A stretch of DNA of 64,000 nucleotides from Polytrichum commune (GCA_950295325.1 OX485804.1:2852001-2916000), one strand, 5' to 3'; shown: positions 1-12,289, counted from the first letter of the stretch. Notes: generated by a model from the letters alone, not told the origin. Program-made: numbers and translations.

Positions 1-455
1 TGTTTGCTAGGGTTTCATGTCATTGTTTGAAGGATTATAATAGCAGTTGGTGTATGTGAGAGAGGTAGTTGCTCATACGAACAATTGAGAGACAATGCTA
101 TGTCTACACAACAACTTCTGGTTGGTTTGTCAAGTGTTTGCGTATTTGCAACACGGACCTTTATTGCCAATATCCAGGAGAGGAGGAGATTATTGTATGA
201 AAATGAATGTCTTTCTTTGATGGCGTTGGATAGAAGCCAACCGTTGGGGATAAGCGATCTACTGTGGGAGGCCTTTCTTGATTATGGTAGGGTTGATTGG
301 CAGAGACGAAGGAGGATCTTGCTAGAACTCTTCATGTCGCACGTCAGAGTATTTTAGATGGTATATATGTATATTATTGGTATGTGGGAGAGCTAAGTGC
401 TCATACCAACAATTTAGAGGTGGTTAGGAAAGCTAAAGGGTTGTATGATGGGCAT
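1..455 (+). pseudogene. LINE 3'-end remnant, region after the zinc-knuckle (left-truncated by window)
   Basis: The forward frames encode a broken polypeptide with the block LLWEAFLDYGRVDWQ. After a frame change near 297 it continues as TKEDLARTLHVARQSILD. The same order (IVWDSLVDYGRLEWQ, then DLGKAPRVAYEDVLRDF) lies downstream of a recognisable RVT zinc-binding motif in the minus-strand remnant at 16.8-17.5 kb, so I place this piece at the C-terminus of the same LINE-like family. At least one frameshift and several stops make it non-functional. The polymerase part, if present, lies left of the window. The family link rests on similarity between two copies in this window. Confidence 0.55.
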
Positions 456-2121
456 TGTTACTTGATTGCCCTCGGGGAATATCCGAAATTGGGGGTTTTC
501 CCCTATCTGGTCACCCCTTCTTCTTTGCATTTGCATTTGTTTGATTTTGACCATAAATAATAATAATAATATGTAAATCACATTTTCCCAACATGGGCTT
601 CTACTACTAATATGTAGGAGAGCAAGACATTGTGATCCAAATGTTACATGTTCTCGACAAATAGTTGATTCATTCCAATTAATGACACTTGATTACTTCA
701 GGGTCTTTCATGCTAATTATAGGATCAACCCAAAAAATAAACTTAAGCAATAAGGTATCCATCTCGTGATGGGATGGGGGGGGGGGCATTCCAAATGAAC
801 CCCACTAAACCGATTTGGGATCTCTAATGCCATTTCCGAAGTGATGTTCTCTTGAAACAACTATTTGCATAGTAAAACATTGTTCTCAAAGGTTTCACCT
901 TCCCAAGTGGATGATTACATAGATACCACAAACCCCTAGCACTTGTTTGGTTAAGGCCCTAGACAAAACAAAATTCTTGAAGAGACATGTCGGCCAAGCA
1001 CATGTTCACAAATCAATTAAAGCACAATGGCCATTGGGTACACGTGTAAAACCAAACATGTACCATGATTGTAAGTGAATTGGTTGGTATAGAGTATAAA
1101 ATGAGATTGATTTTGAAATCCGGGAACCCAAAAGGCTATTGGAATTAAAAGTACATCAAGATGCTAACAAGATTTTTTTTCTTTCTAAAGTAACAGAGTG
1201 CAATGGTCTCCATGAGATAGAGAATCAACTTAATGGTCCAATTGGAAGACACACTTGAGACTATCTAGTGCTACACCTGGAACCTATCACTATTAAAGTT
1301 CTAGAAGGGGACACTTACAACACAATAAGTCTCTCAATTCCAACTACATTGTAAGAGCAAAAGTGGCATAATCTGCTATCTACATGGATTTGAACAGTCA
1401 AACACCTTTTAATGGTGAGTCTATGATTTGAGGTCCGATAAGCAACAAATATGTTGCATCAAGGTTGTGTTACTAGTTGCTTCAAGTACAATTCACATTC
1501 AACTTAGACTGAACCCTGAAGAAGTTTATGAAATATGAAATATGCTTAACCCCTAAATTGCCCAAGGGATATAGCAATTTATTGAATGTGTTATATCATA
1601 ACGCTTCCAATGATTTCTTGAGAATTATCCGATAAAAAAAAAGTTGAGAGGAACTATGAAATGATCGCATCATGCAATTCAAACTACTAGTATCATTCAC
1701 ATTCCTCCCATAAAGAAATTAGAAGTAAATAACTACAAAATTTTATTACATATACAAACACACTATTCAATGAGAAACTTTATGATTAATGAAATTGATA
1801 AATACAATAGATTGGTGGAAAGTTGCAAGCATGATATGATTTTGAATGATCAAACAATCAAAACGTCTCTACATATGTGAGCACTTCATGATGTATATGC
1901 AACAATCACCATGCATGAAATTTCATGATCGGTCATTTGGAGATGATGTTAATTTCAATAGCTATCCTTGGGAGAAAACAATTTCTCAAGATACTTTGTT
2001 TTGACCAAGAACTAATCATTGGAAATTGACAATGCACATATGGACATCTAGGCTTTTAAGGGTTAATGATCTCATGAAGGTCTTTGTTTAAACCATGAGT
2101 GTCCAAGAGGCTCATACTCAT
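456..2121. other. AT-rich intergenic sequence with small repeat fragments
   Basis: No gene is recognisable. There is an 11-G run at 776-786. At about 826-945 lies a right-end fragment of element family C (a 'ggatgattacatagatacc' type terminus following a ttcacctt motif). At 1135-1280 is one copy of a ~145-bp dispersed repeat (family I) that recurs at 3610-3760; both copies contain 'atggtccaattggaaga'. Nothing else stands out. Confidence 0.5.
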
Positions 2122-2628
2122 GGGGGGTGGACTCTTTATTCTACATATGAACAAACGTGAGTGTTAAAAAGGGTATTGCTTGAAGCATTAGCTTACATTG
2201 TATACATAAGGAATAGGTATTGTTCTTCTCTAGTGTGTACATGTTAAAAGGCTATTAAGAATCTTGGAGTAAAGGTAGATGTACAAAAGGGGGTCTTTAA
2301 GGTTTACATAAAGAATTGACAATTGATGTGCTATTTACATCCACTTTACATTGTCATCCATTATCGTCATATGATAATCATCCTTAATTACTTGTATATG
2401 TAATAGAGGCTTATATATTTCATGATGTATAGTGTGTACATGTAGTGGGGGCACTTATCGTATTAAATTGAAAACTACAATATTAATACATGAGCCTATT
2501 TTCTAGCCTATCGTTAGTACATATACAATTATTTTTCTTCTTCTATAAAAGTCTCGTGTACAAAGGGTCTTATTTCATAGTCACCCATGCACATCATTTA
2601 TATTTATAATAAAGAGTCCACCCCCCCC
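2122..2628 (+). mobile_element. Family H TIR element, copy 1
   Basis: The ends are inverted copies of a G/C-run motif: 'ggggggtggactctttatt' at 2122-2140 and its complement at about 2609-2627. The left interior, for about 250 bp, matches the element at 19,293-19,988. A short direct repeat CATACT lies a few bases outside each end and may be part of a target-site duplication, which would suit a hAT-like or MULE-like element. There is no transposase frame, so it is non-autonomous. Confidence 0.6.
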
Positions 2629-4736
2629 AGGCCCATACTATTCACATAAGCAAATAATGTATTTGAGTCAGTCGTATTTGTTTTACCTAATCATGTCAAA
2701 AATGACCTTGTCTAAAATCCACTTATTCTTTAAGTGCACTATTTGAACAAGTTCACCACTTTGATGTTATTAAAATATTTAAATTCAAATACACAACATT
2801 AGTGCATGTGGAGGCAAATACATACATTGTATTTTGATCATCAATGTATAGTTTGAGTACATCTTTAAAGGCAAATAGTCAAAGTAGAAGTGAACATACT
2901 CAAAGAAGTATGGGCAATTAAAGACCATGCGGTTACTCAAAAGACATTACCCTGGACATTGTCCTAACTATGAGTCATTGACTACTTGCCAAGCTTTTGA
3001 GCTTCACAATTGATATAGGGATGGAATTTGAATGATAGAAGTCCATACACATAGGACATAACCACACATAGTTGAGAAAACACAAATGAAGCATAAGAGT
3101 GTGAATTAAGCTTTATTAAGAGGGAATGAAGGAGTAAAAGACATAGATTGTTGTTAGAAACCTTAATCCAGCATGACGTTGATCATTATAGACACAAGAT
3201 CACTCTACCCTGAGACCTTGTACTTTGGGTTAGTCTAAGTGATAGCAAAAACCTAACTATATACGCTAATGCCTCAAGTTATAGCCCCTTCTAAACTCAC
3301 GTTAGTTTGTATGTGGTACGAAGAGTCTACTCCCTAAGTGTATTTTGAACAAAGAAAACTATAAGGGTCACCAAGGGAGATCGTGATTGGAATTTTGGAA
3401 ATCAAATATTAACATGAAGTGCATTGGAAACTCCATAAGGAGATTTTTGTAATGAACAAACTAAGACAAAACACAAGACATGCACCCAAAAACACCCATT
3501 CGAGAAAACATGGCAATCATGTTTTTGGATATAGATCCGTTAAGGATTTACTTTTGACACATGAGTAGTGATATGAACTTAATTTTAAAGTTCATGAAGC
3601 TAAAATCAAATGATGGGACTAGAAGTACATCAAGGTCATTTCAAGAATGCTAATTCCCTATAGTAACGGAGTGTTGTGACCTCGTCAAAATAGAGGCTAA
3701 TATCAACTAGATGGTCCAATTGGAAGAAAGACTTGAGACCACCTAGTACTAAACTATGGAGTCCTAACGTGGCTTGTGACCTTAAATGGTTCCTAGCATA
3801 TAAATACATATATAATTATGAGATGTACAAATATGAACGAAAACCATTTAGAAAATGGTCTATGAGCACCACTTCTAGAATTCTTAAGATACTCATTGTG
3901 ACTCTAGAATTATCAAGACTAACTCTCACGTTCCTTGCTTGGAAATTTTCTTAATGTGCTCATATAACTTCTTTTGGATTGCGAAACCCTTACATATGTT
4001 GGAACATTGAAAGTGTCCACTTTAGGCACACATACCTCACATTTTGAGTAAAGAAAGGAAACCTATGTCTAATGGAGTTATGGAGGGGACACTCCAAGAT
4101 AATGTATGCCTCAATTGCAACCGTGTTTTTATATCAAAATTGGCACATAGTCTTTCATCCTCGGAGATTGGAATAGTCGACCACTGACCAATTTCAATGG
4201 CAAGCCTACGATTCGAGGTGCAGTTTGTTGCAATGATTTTCTGTTGGAGTGGTGTTGGTGGTTGCTTTAGGTACAATTCAAATTCATAGTTGAGAAAGTC
4301 CTCAAGAGGTGAAGGTAATCTATTATCTTTCCCGTGAGGTGGAAAGAGTTCCACTTTGTAGATACGTCTTTGTTTGTAGAGTACGGAAATAGTAATATAA
4401 AATAAGACATGTGAAGAGATTGAAAGTTCTTGGAATCATGAGGGCATTGACTCCCTTTCAAGGTGGTCATACAAGTTGCATGATATGTCCAAAAATACTA
4501 TTTAGCACCTCTTGGCATGCCAAGATGCGTTTAACCCTCAATGAATCTATATCAAAAAACTCTTGTTCAAACCTCCACACCGACTCCAATCATGCACCAT
4601 AAACTTACAGCATAGAAAATCATTTCATTTGTATGCAAAACAACCAACTCACAACCAACTCACAACCAAAACTGACCTTGAGTTAAAGGATACCTAATGG
4701 ATTCAATTGTGTAGACCAAGTCAAATTTGATTCTAA
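2629..4736. other. Intergenic AT-rich sequence, no gene seen
   Basis: No coding signal was recognised. The stretch includes the second copy of the family I repeat (3610-3760). The open frames around 3733-3954 and 4037-4470 are short, lack recognisable motifs and have AT-rich codon content typical of chance frames. Confidence 0.45.
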
Positions 4737-5209
4737 GGGCCACTTCACACATGAGACTGAGAGCCCGTGACTAGTACACGTCAAGCATTCTCATTGGTGG
4801 AAAAGGCGGAGCCGGTCTAATTTTGCTTCACACTATGCTTGAGGGACTAACGGAGTATGTGAATGCAAGATGGATGTAAAGTCTACATAGACTCCTACAT
4901 GGCATCGAATAGATCATGTTTCATGGTCACTTGAACTATTTTCAAAAACCACCTCTTGGAGGTAGGTCTAACACAAAACTAGGAGACCATGGCACTCCGA
5001 GCACTCACAACCGTTGGTTTATTCTATTTTATCATGTGTGAGGACCCCACGAATAGAAATTCATCGAAATAGCATTTGGTTGAGGGCTTGGTCACATATG
5101 ACTTCACACTACATGATTTTGGAGGTGTCTTGGGACGGCCTTTGGACACCTTCTTTTGGGCTCTCACAATTTCATGGTCACGGCTCTTGGCTTGTGTGTG
5201 AAGTGGCCC
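4737..5209 (+). mobile_element. Family F Tourist-like MITE, copy 1 (TSD TAA)
   Basis: This 473-bp element begins gggccacttcacacatgag and ends with the complement cttgtgtgtgaagtggccc. It is flanked by TAA at 4734-4736 and 5210-5212. A 3-bp TTA/TAA duplication with a GGGCC start is typical of PIF/Harbinger-derived Tourist MITEs (family knowledge). Other copies lie at 43.9-44.4 kb (same orientation) and 56.5-57.0 kb (inverted, TSD TTA). The small open frames inside are not conserved between copies. Confidence 0.75.
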
Positions 5210-5212
5210 TAA

Positions 5213-6861
5213 CACTTGTTGAAGGCTCTTGCAAATTGTCACGTAGTCCATGAAAAGTATGATGGCCCTTTTAAGGCAAGCAAGTCTCAAACAAAGATTT
5301 TTCCCTACATGCACCATCCACTTCTCGTACAATATGGAACACATGATCTATGCGAGATGGTTAACAAATTCAAATCGTGTTTGTAGTCACTTCCTCACAA
5401 TTTTCCGAGCTCATTTAATTTTCCTATTCATTGGCAAAATGACAATTCTCTAAGCTTTTAAACGATCATATAGGTCCCCGCGATTATGTTGTTGTGACTT
5501 CAATATTGGTGGAGAAGGCATATTGGCTTCTCCATTCCCTATTGAACAATGACTCGTTATACTAAACTATAATGTGGCGTTTACTAACATCACTTGGCAA
5601 CAACCGATGGCGGACGGGAAGAAAGTGGGATAGTAGCCTTTGGAAATCATGCACTCACTTTTTGAAAGTTCAAATGATGTCATTGGAACGTCAATTGAAG
5701 GTGACTAATGAAAATCTAGCGATCATGGTCATGTGACATCCAATAAGACAAACCTCGCAAGGATTTTAAGCACTTGATTCAAGTGTGATGACGGTCCAAA
5801 TATTGCATTTATGTCTTTGGATTGGTTGTCATTTCAATCTAAAGGAATTCAATTGTTGTCGTTAAAGGATATGGATTACGTATGTAATGTGCTTTTCAGT
5901 GCATTTGGAGCCATACGTGACCTCGAATTTCATATGAAAATTCGTTTTGTATAAGTAATCTATCCAAAATGGCACAAATTTGGGTCAACCGTTAGATATG
6001 TTATAAAAAAAAGAGTCGCCCATAAAAATGAGGCATTTTAAATGAGCATAATTCCACATAGCAAGTGTTGGTAGGGTGGGATGAAACCGTGTATAGTAGT
6101 ATTGATTGGCATATGAAGAACATCCATTGTGGGGGTTTCTCCAACGTGTTTTTTTTCTTCTAAAGTGTCCATCCATTGAGTTGAAGTCATGGGCTCATTG
6201 GAGGCAACATTTATTGTGAGGGCATCACAAGCATCATGAAAATAATCACACTCAAACTAAATGTTGAATTTATTTTTCTTCGTGCATTGGTATCGAGATA
6301 ACGAAGAGACTCCCCATCGGTTTCTGCAAAAATTATTAATTTGATAAGAAAGTTGTCATTTTTTCCTACTCCAAAAACAACAAGCCAATGTTTCTTGTTT
6401 TACACCGCCTCCTACAAAACAATTTTCTCTACCAGAGGATAGCATGGGGACAACCACTAAACATTGTGAGCTTTATAGACAACACGATAGACAACGAACA
6501 ACTAAAATCCATACTAGTACATTTCACGAAACATGCGTTGGTTTCCTTCCAAAAAATCCTAAATCCATGTTCACAAAAGTTTACTTGATTTCACCCCAAA
6601 ATGCCATATGCATTTAAGTGTTATAGTGATTTGTAACAATCTTCCTGTTACTTGATAGAAACAACACTTTAGCATTGGAAGAATCTCATCTCAATTCTTT
6701 GTAATCATAAAAAAAGAAACTCATGTTGACTTTAACTTTTAAAGATCAAATTTCTTCTTTCCACATACTAACATATAATTTTGATTTGATATTGATTGAA
6801 GGTTGTGAAGTTAGAGAGTAAGGAGGACGTTGTGAAGTAAGCTTGTTGATTACATATATAT
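5213..6861. other. Intergenic AT-rich sequence, no gene seen
   Basis: I read both strands and saw no domain, RNA gene or strong repeat. Short open frames at 5985-6176 and 6388-6588 are unconvincing. Confidence 0.4.
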
Positions 6862-7183
6862 GACACAAATTGAAAATTCAATTGCAAGAAAAGGAACCAA
6901 ACACAACTGCCTCGGGAGAACCAACGCAACCTGAGGGAAAATCAAGAAATAATCCCAATTTCAGTATTTGTATTAAGGAATAATACAATATTGAATCCCA
7001 ATCATTCCGTATGGTGGGTGTCCTCAAATAACTTGATGAACTCCTTGTAAACTCCTTGTAAACTCTCGTCTCGAGTTCATGATATTTAGAACACAGTCTT
7101 CCCACTCGTGTATGTGACCTATTGGCATTATTATCAACCTTTTCTAGTAAAAGATTTAAAACAATCATTTTGAAAAAACTCAA
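6862..7183 (-). pseudogene. LINE 3'-terminal fragment, copy 2
   Basis: On the minus strand the sequence runs through a GGGATTATTTCTTGA-type block, then CCTCAGG...CCCGAGG, then TTGCAATTGAATTTTCAA. The same order, with moderate divergence, closes the remnant at 16.8-17.5 kb (GGCATTATTTCTTGA..., TTGCAATTGAATTTG). I read it as the 3' tail of the same LINE-like family, 5'-truncated as usual for target-primed insertions. No intact protein remains. Confidence 0.5.
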
Positions 7184-7652
7184 TGTCTGAGAAGAATAAC
7201 CAATTTACATAAGATAATTCAGGGTTTTTTTCCCACTAGGTTATGCAACTTATATCGTTTGAACAACTCAAAAAGAAAATATCAGTAGCGTTTGGTTGAT
7301 TTACAATTTTTATTTCTTATTAAAGTTGATTGATCCTAATTTGACTTCATGGAGATCGACGGCAAAGTCTATAATTCAAACCACGTTAATGTAGTAAAAA
7401 CATCACCTTTCAAAAGCTCGCCTTTGAAAATCGTCAAGATCGGATGTTAACTCCCAACTTAGACACGCGGAACATATCTTATGACACTTTAACATCTTTG
7501 AAATATTGGTCTTTGGTGGTTGCAAGAACTAAATATCCGAGAAACCCAACTCCCATATAGGAGCCAACATTCTTCATAAAACATAAGCTCTTTAACAAAA
7601 CTTCCCGACTTATCACTTGTCGGTTGTCGGGATGATGGGCCAAGGGTCCTTA

Positions 7653-8038
7653 GGGCCAGTTTAGACTACAATGAAGAAGTGCATTTGTCAAGAAGTTGAG
7701 GGGAATGAAGAAATACGATTAGTTACAAAAATGGGTTCTGCACCAGCTAGGGTTTACACCACGACCAAGACTTCTCCAGTGGAGAAAATGACATGCCTGT
7801 CAACATTGCAACACTTTTTGTTGGGAGAGTTCCTCCGGTTGTCAAGTTTCGTGGGCAACCTCAAACCCTTGGACAAAAGAAACTTGACTTCTGGAGAACT
7901 CCAACTCAGGGTTATAGTTTTTTTCCCCCCTGCTCGTCTTGTTTCCTCATACCAACCGTTGCTTCAAACAACCTTGTCTTGGGCTGAAATTCTTGACTTA
8001 CTGGTGCACTTCTTCACCACCGTAGTCTAAACCGGCCC
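7653..8038 (+). mobile_element. Family E Tourist-like MITE, complete copy (TSD TTA)
   Basis: This 386-bp element begins GGGCCAGTTTAGACTAC and ends with the complement GTAGTCTAAACCGGCCC. It is flanked by TTA at 7650-7652 and 8039-8041. The TIR runs about 34 bp with a few mismatches and a small indel. Inside, 'aagtttc...' and 'gaaacttgac' form a second inverted pair around 7845-7900. A degraded, inverted copy lies at about 23,577-23,945. A 119-codon open frame fills the element but crosses both TIRs, so I do not treat it as a gene. Confidence 0.8.
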
Positions 8039-8110
8039 TTAGTACTTACGGAAAGTTTGCCAACGAGGGACGAGAGTCAAAAAGCCGAGTACGAGTGTTG
8101 GTATGTATTA

Positions 8111-8218
8111 GGTAATCGTTTTATTGGAACCGGTTCTGTCAAGGTGGCGAGCCCGCGGACGAGCCAACTTGACAGAACCGGTTCTGCACCGATAACCGGT
8201 TCCAATAAAACGATTACC
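8111..8218. repeat. Foldback 1: nested perfect inverted repeats with an AACCGGTT core
   Basis: The 25-nt arms 8111-8135 and 8194-8218 are exact reverse complements. Within them, 8128-8143 and 8168-8183 are another exact 16-nt pair, which extends to about 8148 and 8163 with one mismatch. The two pairs overlap at the AACCGGTT core, so they are mutually exclusive stems. The spacer is GC-rich, unlike the surrounding DNA. Confidence 0.85.
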
Positions 8219-8220
8219 GG

Positions 8221-8404
8221 ACGTAACCGGTTGGCCGCTTTGTTGAGCCGCGCAAGTGACCTAAACAGTGGGTCACCTGTCACCATAACCGATTTAGATG
8301 ATCATAACCGGCTGGGATGTCGAGGTTATCGTCTGCAAACCTGTGTGCTCAGAGCCAATCGTGTAGTGCCACCTCGGCGAAACAAAGCGGCCAACCGGTT
8401 ACGT
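8221..8404. repeat. Foldback 2: 24-nt perfect inverted repeat adjoining foldback 1
   Basis: Arms 8221-8244 and 8381-8404 are exact reverse complements and again carry ACCGGTT. The 136-bp interior has a smaller hairpin (gtgacc...gggtcac near 8257-8277) and more AACCG motifs. It begins only 2 bp after foldback 1 ends, so the pair looks like one composite palindromic element of about 294 bp. No flanking target duplication was evident. Confidence 0.8.
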
Positions 8405-10027
8405 GCCTAAGTTAGTGGGATGTAGTGTGACCCATAAGTGAGGAGCCCCGGTGGGGGTGAGTGGTGAACTTATAAATGATGACAAGGGACGGGGTCGCGC
8501 CACCAACGACAATCATGGCGAGGTAGCAAGAAAGAAAGAAGCCTTTCGATGTCGCCGGGAATGAGTACTACTTTTGCACCAAACACATGGTCGGAAACTA
8601 TATTGAATAGAGTCGGGGTTAAGTACTTAGACTACGGGCCTCGCAAGGTCCGTTCCATCGTCATGACATTCAACGAAACGACTACGAAATATAAGTGAGC
8701 CTTGCATATGATGATTGCTCTCCCGTCTCCTCTCCTCGGCCAACTAACGCAACATCTAAGCTTAGCTTGTGAAGCTCACGAATGTTAGTGGAAGCCTTGT
8801 ATACCGCACTTATGAAAAAAATACCATATCCAAATTTCATCCATAAATAGTTGCATATGTCATCTATTCCTACAAAATCCATGAACAAAAATGACTCCAT
8901 TTGTATGATTGTCTCTCTTGGTTGAAGTCATGTACACTATTTGCAAAGGTTTTCGTGAGTTGTGTATAACCTTGTAAATGTCATGTTTATCAGATGTCAA
9001 CAAGATATTATTTGTCGATATAAGTGCCTTTCTTTGGGATGATCATTGTTTGACAATTTCAATATAGTGGAAGGAGTGAAGAGGGTTCAAATGACTACTT
9101 ACATGTGATCCCATTGTTTATCTTTGAAGCATTATAATATTACATTATAATTCATTCGATATATTAGTGTGATAAAAATATATAAGTATAACAATTTTTT
9201 TTTCTAATTTGAGTTATATTCTAAGCATCACCAAAATAAACATATTTCCCAACAATTTCACTCATACAATCTTTGAGCTCATTTCTTACCTAGTGTGGTA
9301 ACTTTACACCTTAATCTTAATTGTAACATCAATTGTATACATCTCAATTGTTAGTGAAATCTACAAATCGTAGGGGGTGCATTGGATTTCCATACTTGTA
9401 GCACGTGGGTGCACGTAAGGGCAATTATTTGCCCACTCTGGTTTACATATTACACATAGGGTTAGGGCAATGTAGATATATTACGGGTATCTTATGCCCC
9501 TTGTATAGTTTGAACCGTACATAAATTTACAAGAATGGCATACATTTAAGGAGATTATAGAAAGTTAGGCAGGCCTTAAGCTTGAGATAATCACCCAACA
9601 TCTCCATACTTCTCTCCAATCTATGGATGGCTCTAGGGTTCTAGAGAAACAAACCATCAGTTCACGAATTCTTACTACTAAATGCATGTGTCAAGAATTA
9701 CACTCTAAGCTCGGTAATATCAACCTCCTTAATGTCACTCCTCTCTTATATCCCAAAACCCAAAAGGAACAAATGCTCTTAGTTTAAATCTCACTCCTTG
9801 TTATCACGTTTTCCTCCCAAATATGATAGGTTTTCGAATAAAAATATACCACCAAAGAATTCAAACCACACGCCTGCATGCATCACGTTGTCATCATTAA
9901 CATTAACATCATTATTGCAGTGTTGACTTTGTGTCATTGTAATTGTCACATGCAACATTGTTTTCTCTATTATCACGTGTCCATGTTCACACCACGTAAC
10001 TCCTTAATATCACGTGCACCACTTTGG
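8405..10027. other. Intergenic, no gene recognised
   Basis: 8405-8700 is relatively GC-rich and could be a decayed transposon piece, but I could not assign a protein family. From 8700 on the sequence is AT-rich. The open frame at 8682-8900 (minus) has no known motif. Confidence 0.35.
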
Positions 10028-10770
10028 TTGTCACGAGCATGATATTATGGAGTTTAGGAAGTGTTGAGGGTGCAACAAAAGTGGGTGTGGGATAAAAGTA
10101 TGGATGAATCGAGTGGTGATGTGGATGATAAATAAATGGGTGGTACTAAGGAGTTTAGGAAGTGTTGAGGGTGCAACAAAAGTGGGTGTGGGATAAAAGT
10201 ATGGATGAATCGAGTGGTGACATGGATGATAAATAAATGGGTGATATTATGGAGTTTGGAAGCGTCGAGGGTTAAACGATGTGGGTGTTGGATAAAAGTA
10301 TGGGACGAATTGAGTAGTGACAAGGATGATAAATAAATGGGTGATATTACGGAGTTTGGAAGCGTCGAGGGTTAAAGTAAGGCGGGTGTGCGATAAAAGT
10401 ATGGATGAATCAAGCGGTGACATGGATGATAAATAAATGGGTGATATTACGGAGTTTGGAAGCGTTGAGGGTTAAACGAAGTGGGTGTTGGATAAAAGTA
10501 TGGGACGAATCGAGTGGTGGCATGGATGATAAATAAATGGGTGATATTACGGAGTTTAGAAGCGTCGAGGGTTAAATGAAAGTGGGTGTTGGATAAAAGT
10601 GTGGGACGAATTGAGTGGTGGCATGGATGATAAATAAATGGGTGATATTACGGAGTTTGAAAGCGTCGAGGGTTAAATGAAAGTGGGTGTTGGATAAAAG
10701 TGTGGAGGGTTAAAGAAAAGTGGGTGTGGGATAAAAGTATGGATGAATCGAGTGGTGACATGGATGATAA
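10028..10770 (+). repeat. ~101-bp satellite array, main block (about seven units)
   Basis: The anchor 'ggagttt' recurs at about 10049, 10150, 10251, 10351, 10451, 10551 and 10652, giving a period of 100-102 bp. Each unit carries 'gataaaagt', a 'gatgaatcgagtggtg'-like piece and 'gatgataaataaatgggtg'. The middle units are close copies; the last one is partly deleted and re-duplicated. No coding potential is shared across units. Confidence 0.9.
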
Positions 10771-11188
10771 ACAAGAAAACGATAGAGTCGTGAGGCTCTG
10801 TCCTTTACTATGAAAGACTACAATTAAAGTTGTCCACTTTGCTCATGCCAATCCATGGTTATTTACTATACCAAACCTTTCTTGGATTTTGTGCACCTTC
10901 TTCTCAAATGCAGGTCAAGGATTTTGATATCACCCGAAATTTTTAGAATAAATAATCAAGAACTGCCGAAATAACTATAGTTAACTAGATTTCTTTCAAT
11001 GCATTTTAGGGAGCAATTATAGTTATACATATACATATACATATATAATTATAGTTAACATCCACATTAAATAAAGTGGACCAAAAATAACAAGAACAAG
11101 TAACGTCCAAGTGTGAACGCAAAGTGGTTAGGAAATTTGCTCTTGAAACGAAGAAGCTGATGCATAGCCTCTGTCCTACAGACAAAGC
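10771..11188. other. ~415-bp non-satellite insert splitting the 101-bp array
   Basis: The array stops in its 'gatgataaa' segment at about 10770. It resumes in the same segment ('aataaatgggtgatattacgg') at about 11190, so this block interrupts a unit. The insert carries direct repeats of 'ctctgtcct' near both ends (about 10797 and 11169) and a catata-type microsatellite at about 11027-11045. No clear TIR or coding content was found, so the element class is unknown. Confidence 0.65.
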
Positions 11189-11334
11189 CAATAAATGGGT
11201 GATATTACGGAGTTTGGAAGCGTCGAGGGTTAAATGAAAGTGGGTGTTGGATAAAAGTGTGGAGGGTTAAAGGAGGGTGGGTGTGGGGTAAAAGTATGGA
11301 TGAATCAAGTGACGTGGATGATAAATAAATGGGA
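11189..11334 (+). repeat. ~101-bp satellite array, distal block
   Basis: Here are about one and a half further units of the 10.0-10.8 kb satellite. One internal deletion leaves 'tggataaaagtgtggagggttaaag', a variant junction also seen at about 10691-10713. The shared variant suggests that these units were neighbours before the intervening insert arrived. Confidence 0.8.
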
Positions 11335-11381
11335 GGCGGCTGCGTCCTTCCCGTACTTATTTGGGTGGCATGGTACAATGT

Positions 11382-11408
11382 AGGGAGGGAGGGAGGGAGG
11401 GTAGGGGG
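11382..11408 (+). other. G-quadruplex-type tract (GGGA repeat)
   Basis: A run of GGGA units, followed by another G5 run, satisfies the usual four-tract G3 rule for a G-quadruplex on the plus strand. It lies just downstream of the satellite block. No gene is associated. Confidence 0.6.
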
Positions 11409-11684
11409 CTAGGTAATATGGAAGCCTAATGCCGCAGCCAAATGATGAGGCCCATGATAGCCTCTTTTAAACTCCAAGTGGCACACAAAAATCTTGGGGG
11501 GGCCTCCGATACCTTAAATCCCGGCTACGTTCCAAAGCTTGTGCATGTGCACTAGTGCAGGCCGGGACGCATTGAACGGACTTTCATTTCAAACCCTTCA
11601 TCCACCCGGATGGATAATGACACCAAAAAGGCGGTGGTATTTAGTGTCACCAATTCTATCCGTCCTAGTTGCCCCCCCACCACC

Positions 11685-12010
11685 ACTACACAAAATATAC
11701 TCTTTAGTGTTTGATACACTGAATTCGAATGCATACACTAAATATCATATAACCCTATGAAAGTAAGTAACATTAAATGTAAACTCAAACACTAAATATC
11801 AACTATGGTAATATGTAGAAGTTACATGTTTGAATTTAGTGTCCGTAAGGATATGGAAAAAAGGTATAATAAGGGAGGTGGCAGTAGGGAAGGTAGCGGC
11901 ACATTTATGCCTAACATTGTTTGTCAAAGAGTTGAAAATTAGTGTTGAGCATGGTGGGGTGGTAACAACACTAAATATAATCAAACACTAAATATCATAT
12001 TTTGTGTACT
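11685..12010 (+). mobile_element. Family B2 MITE, copy 1
   Basis: The ends are inverted relatives of 'actacactaaatat...tttagtgtttgat'. The interior ('gtaagtaacattaaatgtaaactcaaacac', read in two adjoining parts) closely matches the copy at 45,668-45,998 over most of its length. It abuts a B1 element at about 12,008. It is non-coding; the small open frames on either strand fall across the TIRs. Confidence 0.75.
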
Positions 12011-12224
12011 ACACTGAATATTGTATTTAGTGTTTGTCACCAAATTCTATTTGTCTCGCACAACACTAATTGTAAACCACCCGTGAGGTGTCACTCACAC
12101 TAATGGTGAACCTAACATTATTTGTCATTCCTTGTAAAAAGGCTTGGGCATTTTAGGTTTATAATGTTGCAAATACTGTCACTTACAAAGTGACTTTTCA
12201 ATCCAAATTTCAATCATCCATGAC
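12008..12224 (+). mobile_element. Family B1 MITE, 3'-truncated copy
   Basis: It starts with the palindromic terminus actacactgaatattg...tttagtg. It then follows the interior of the full B1 copies at 51.5 and 62.6 kb ('tttgtcattccttgtaaa', 'caaatttcaatcatccatgaca') before the match stops near 12,224. No right terminus is present. Confidence 0.65.
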
Positions 12225-12289
12225 AACATTCCAATACCAAATTGTCTGGATGCCGAATATACCGAGCTTTGTTTTAGTACTCGGCATGA

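Noticed and set aside
7671-8030. 119-codon plus-strand frame
   Set aside because: It lies wholly within a Tourist-like MITE and includes both TIRs; the second copy of the element does not preserve it.
8057-8410. 117-codon frame covering the foldbacks
   Set aside because: It is an artefact of the GC-rich inverted repeats; a mirror-image frame exists on the minus strand (8,077-8,286).
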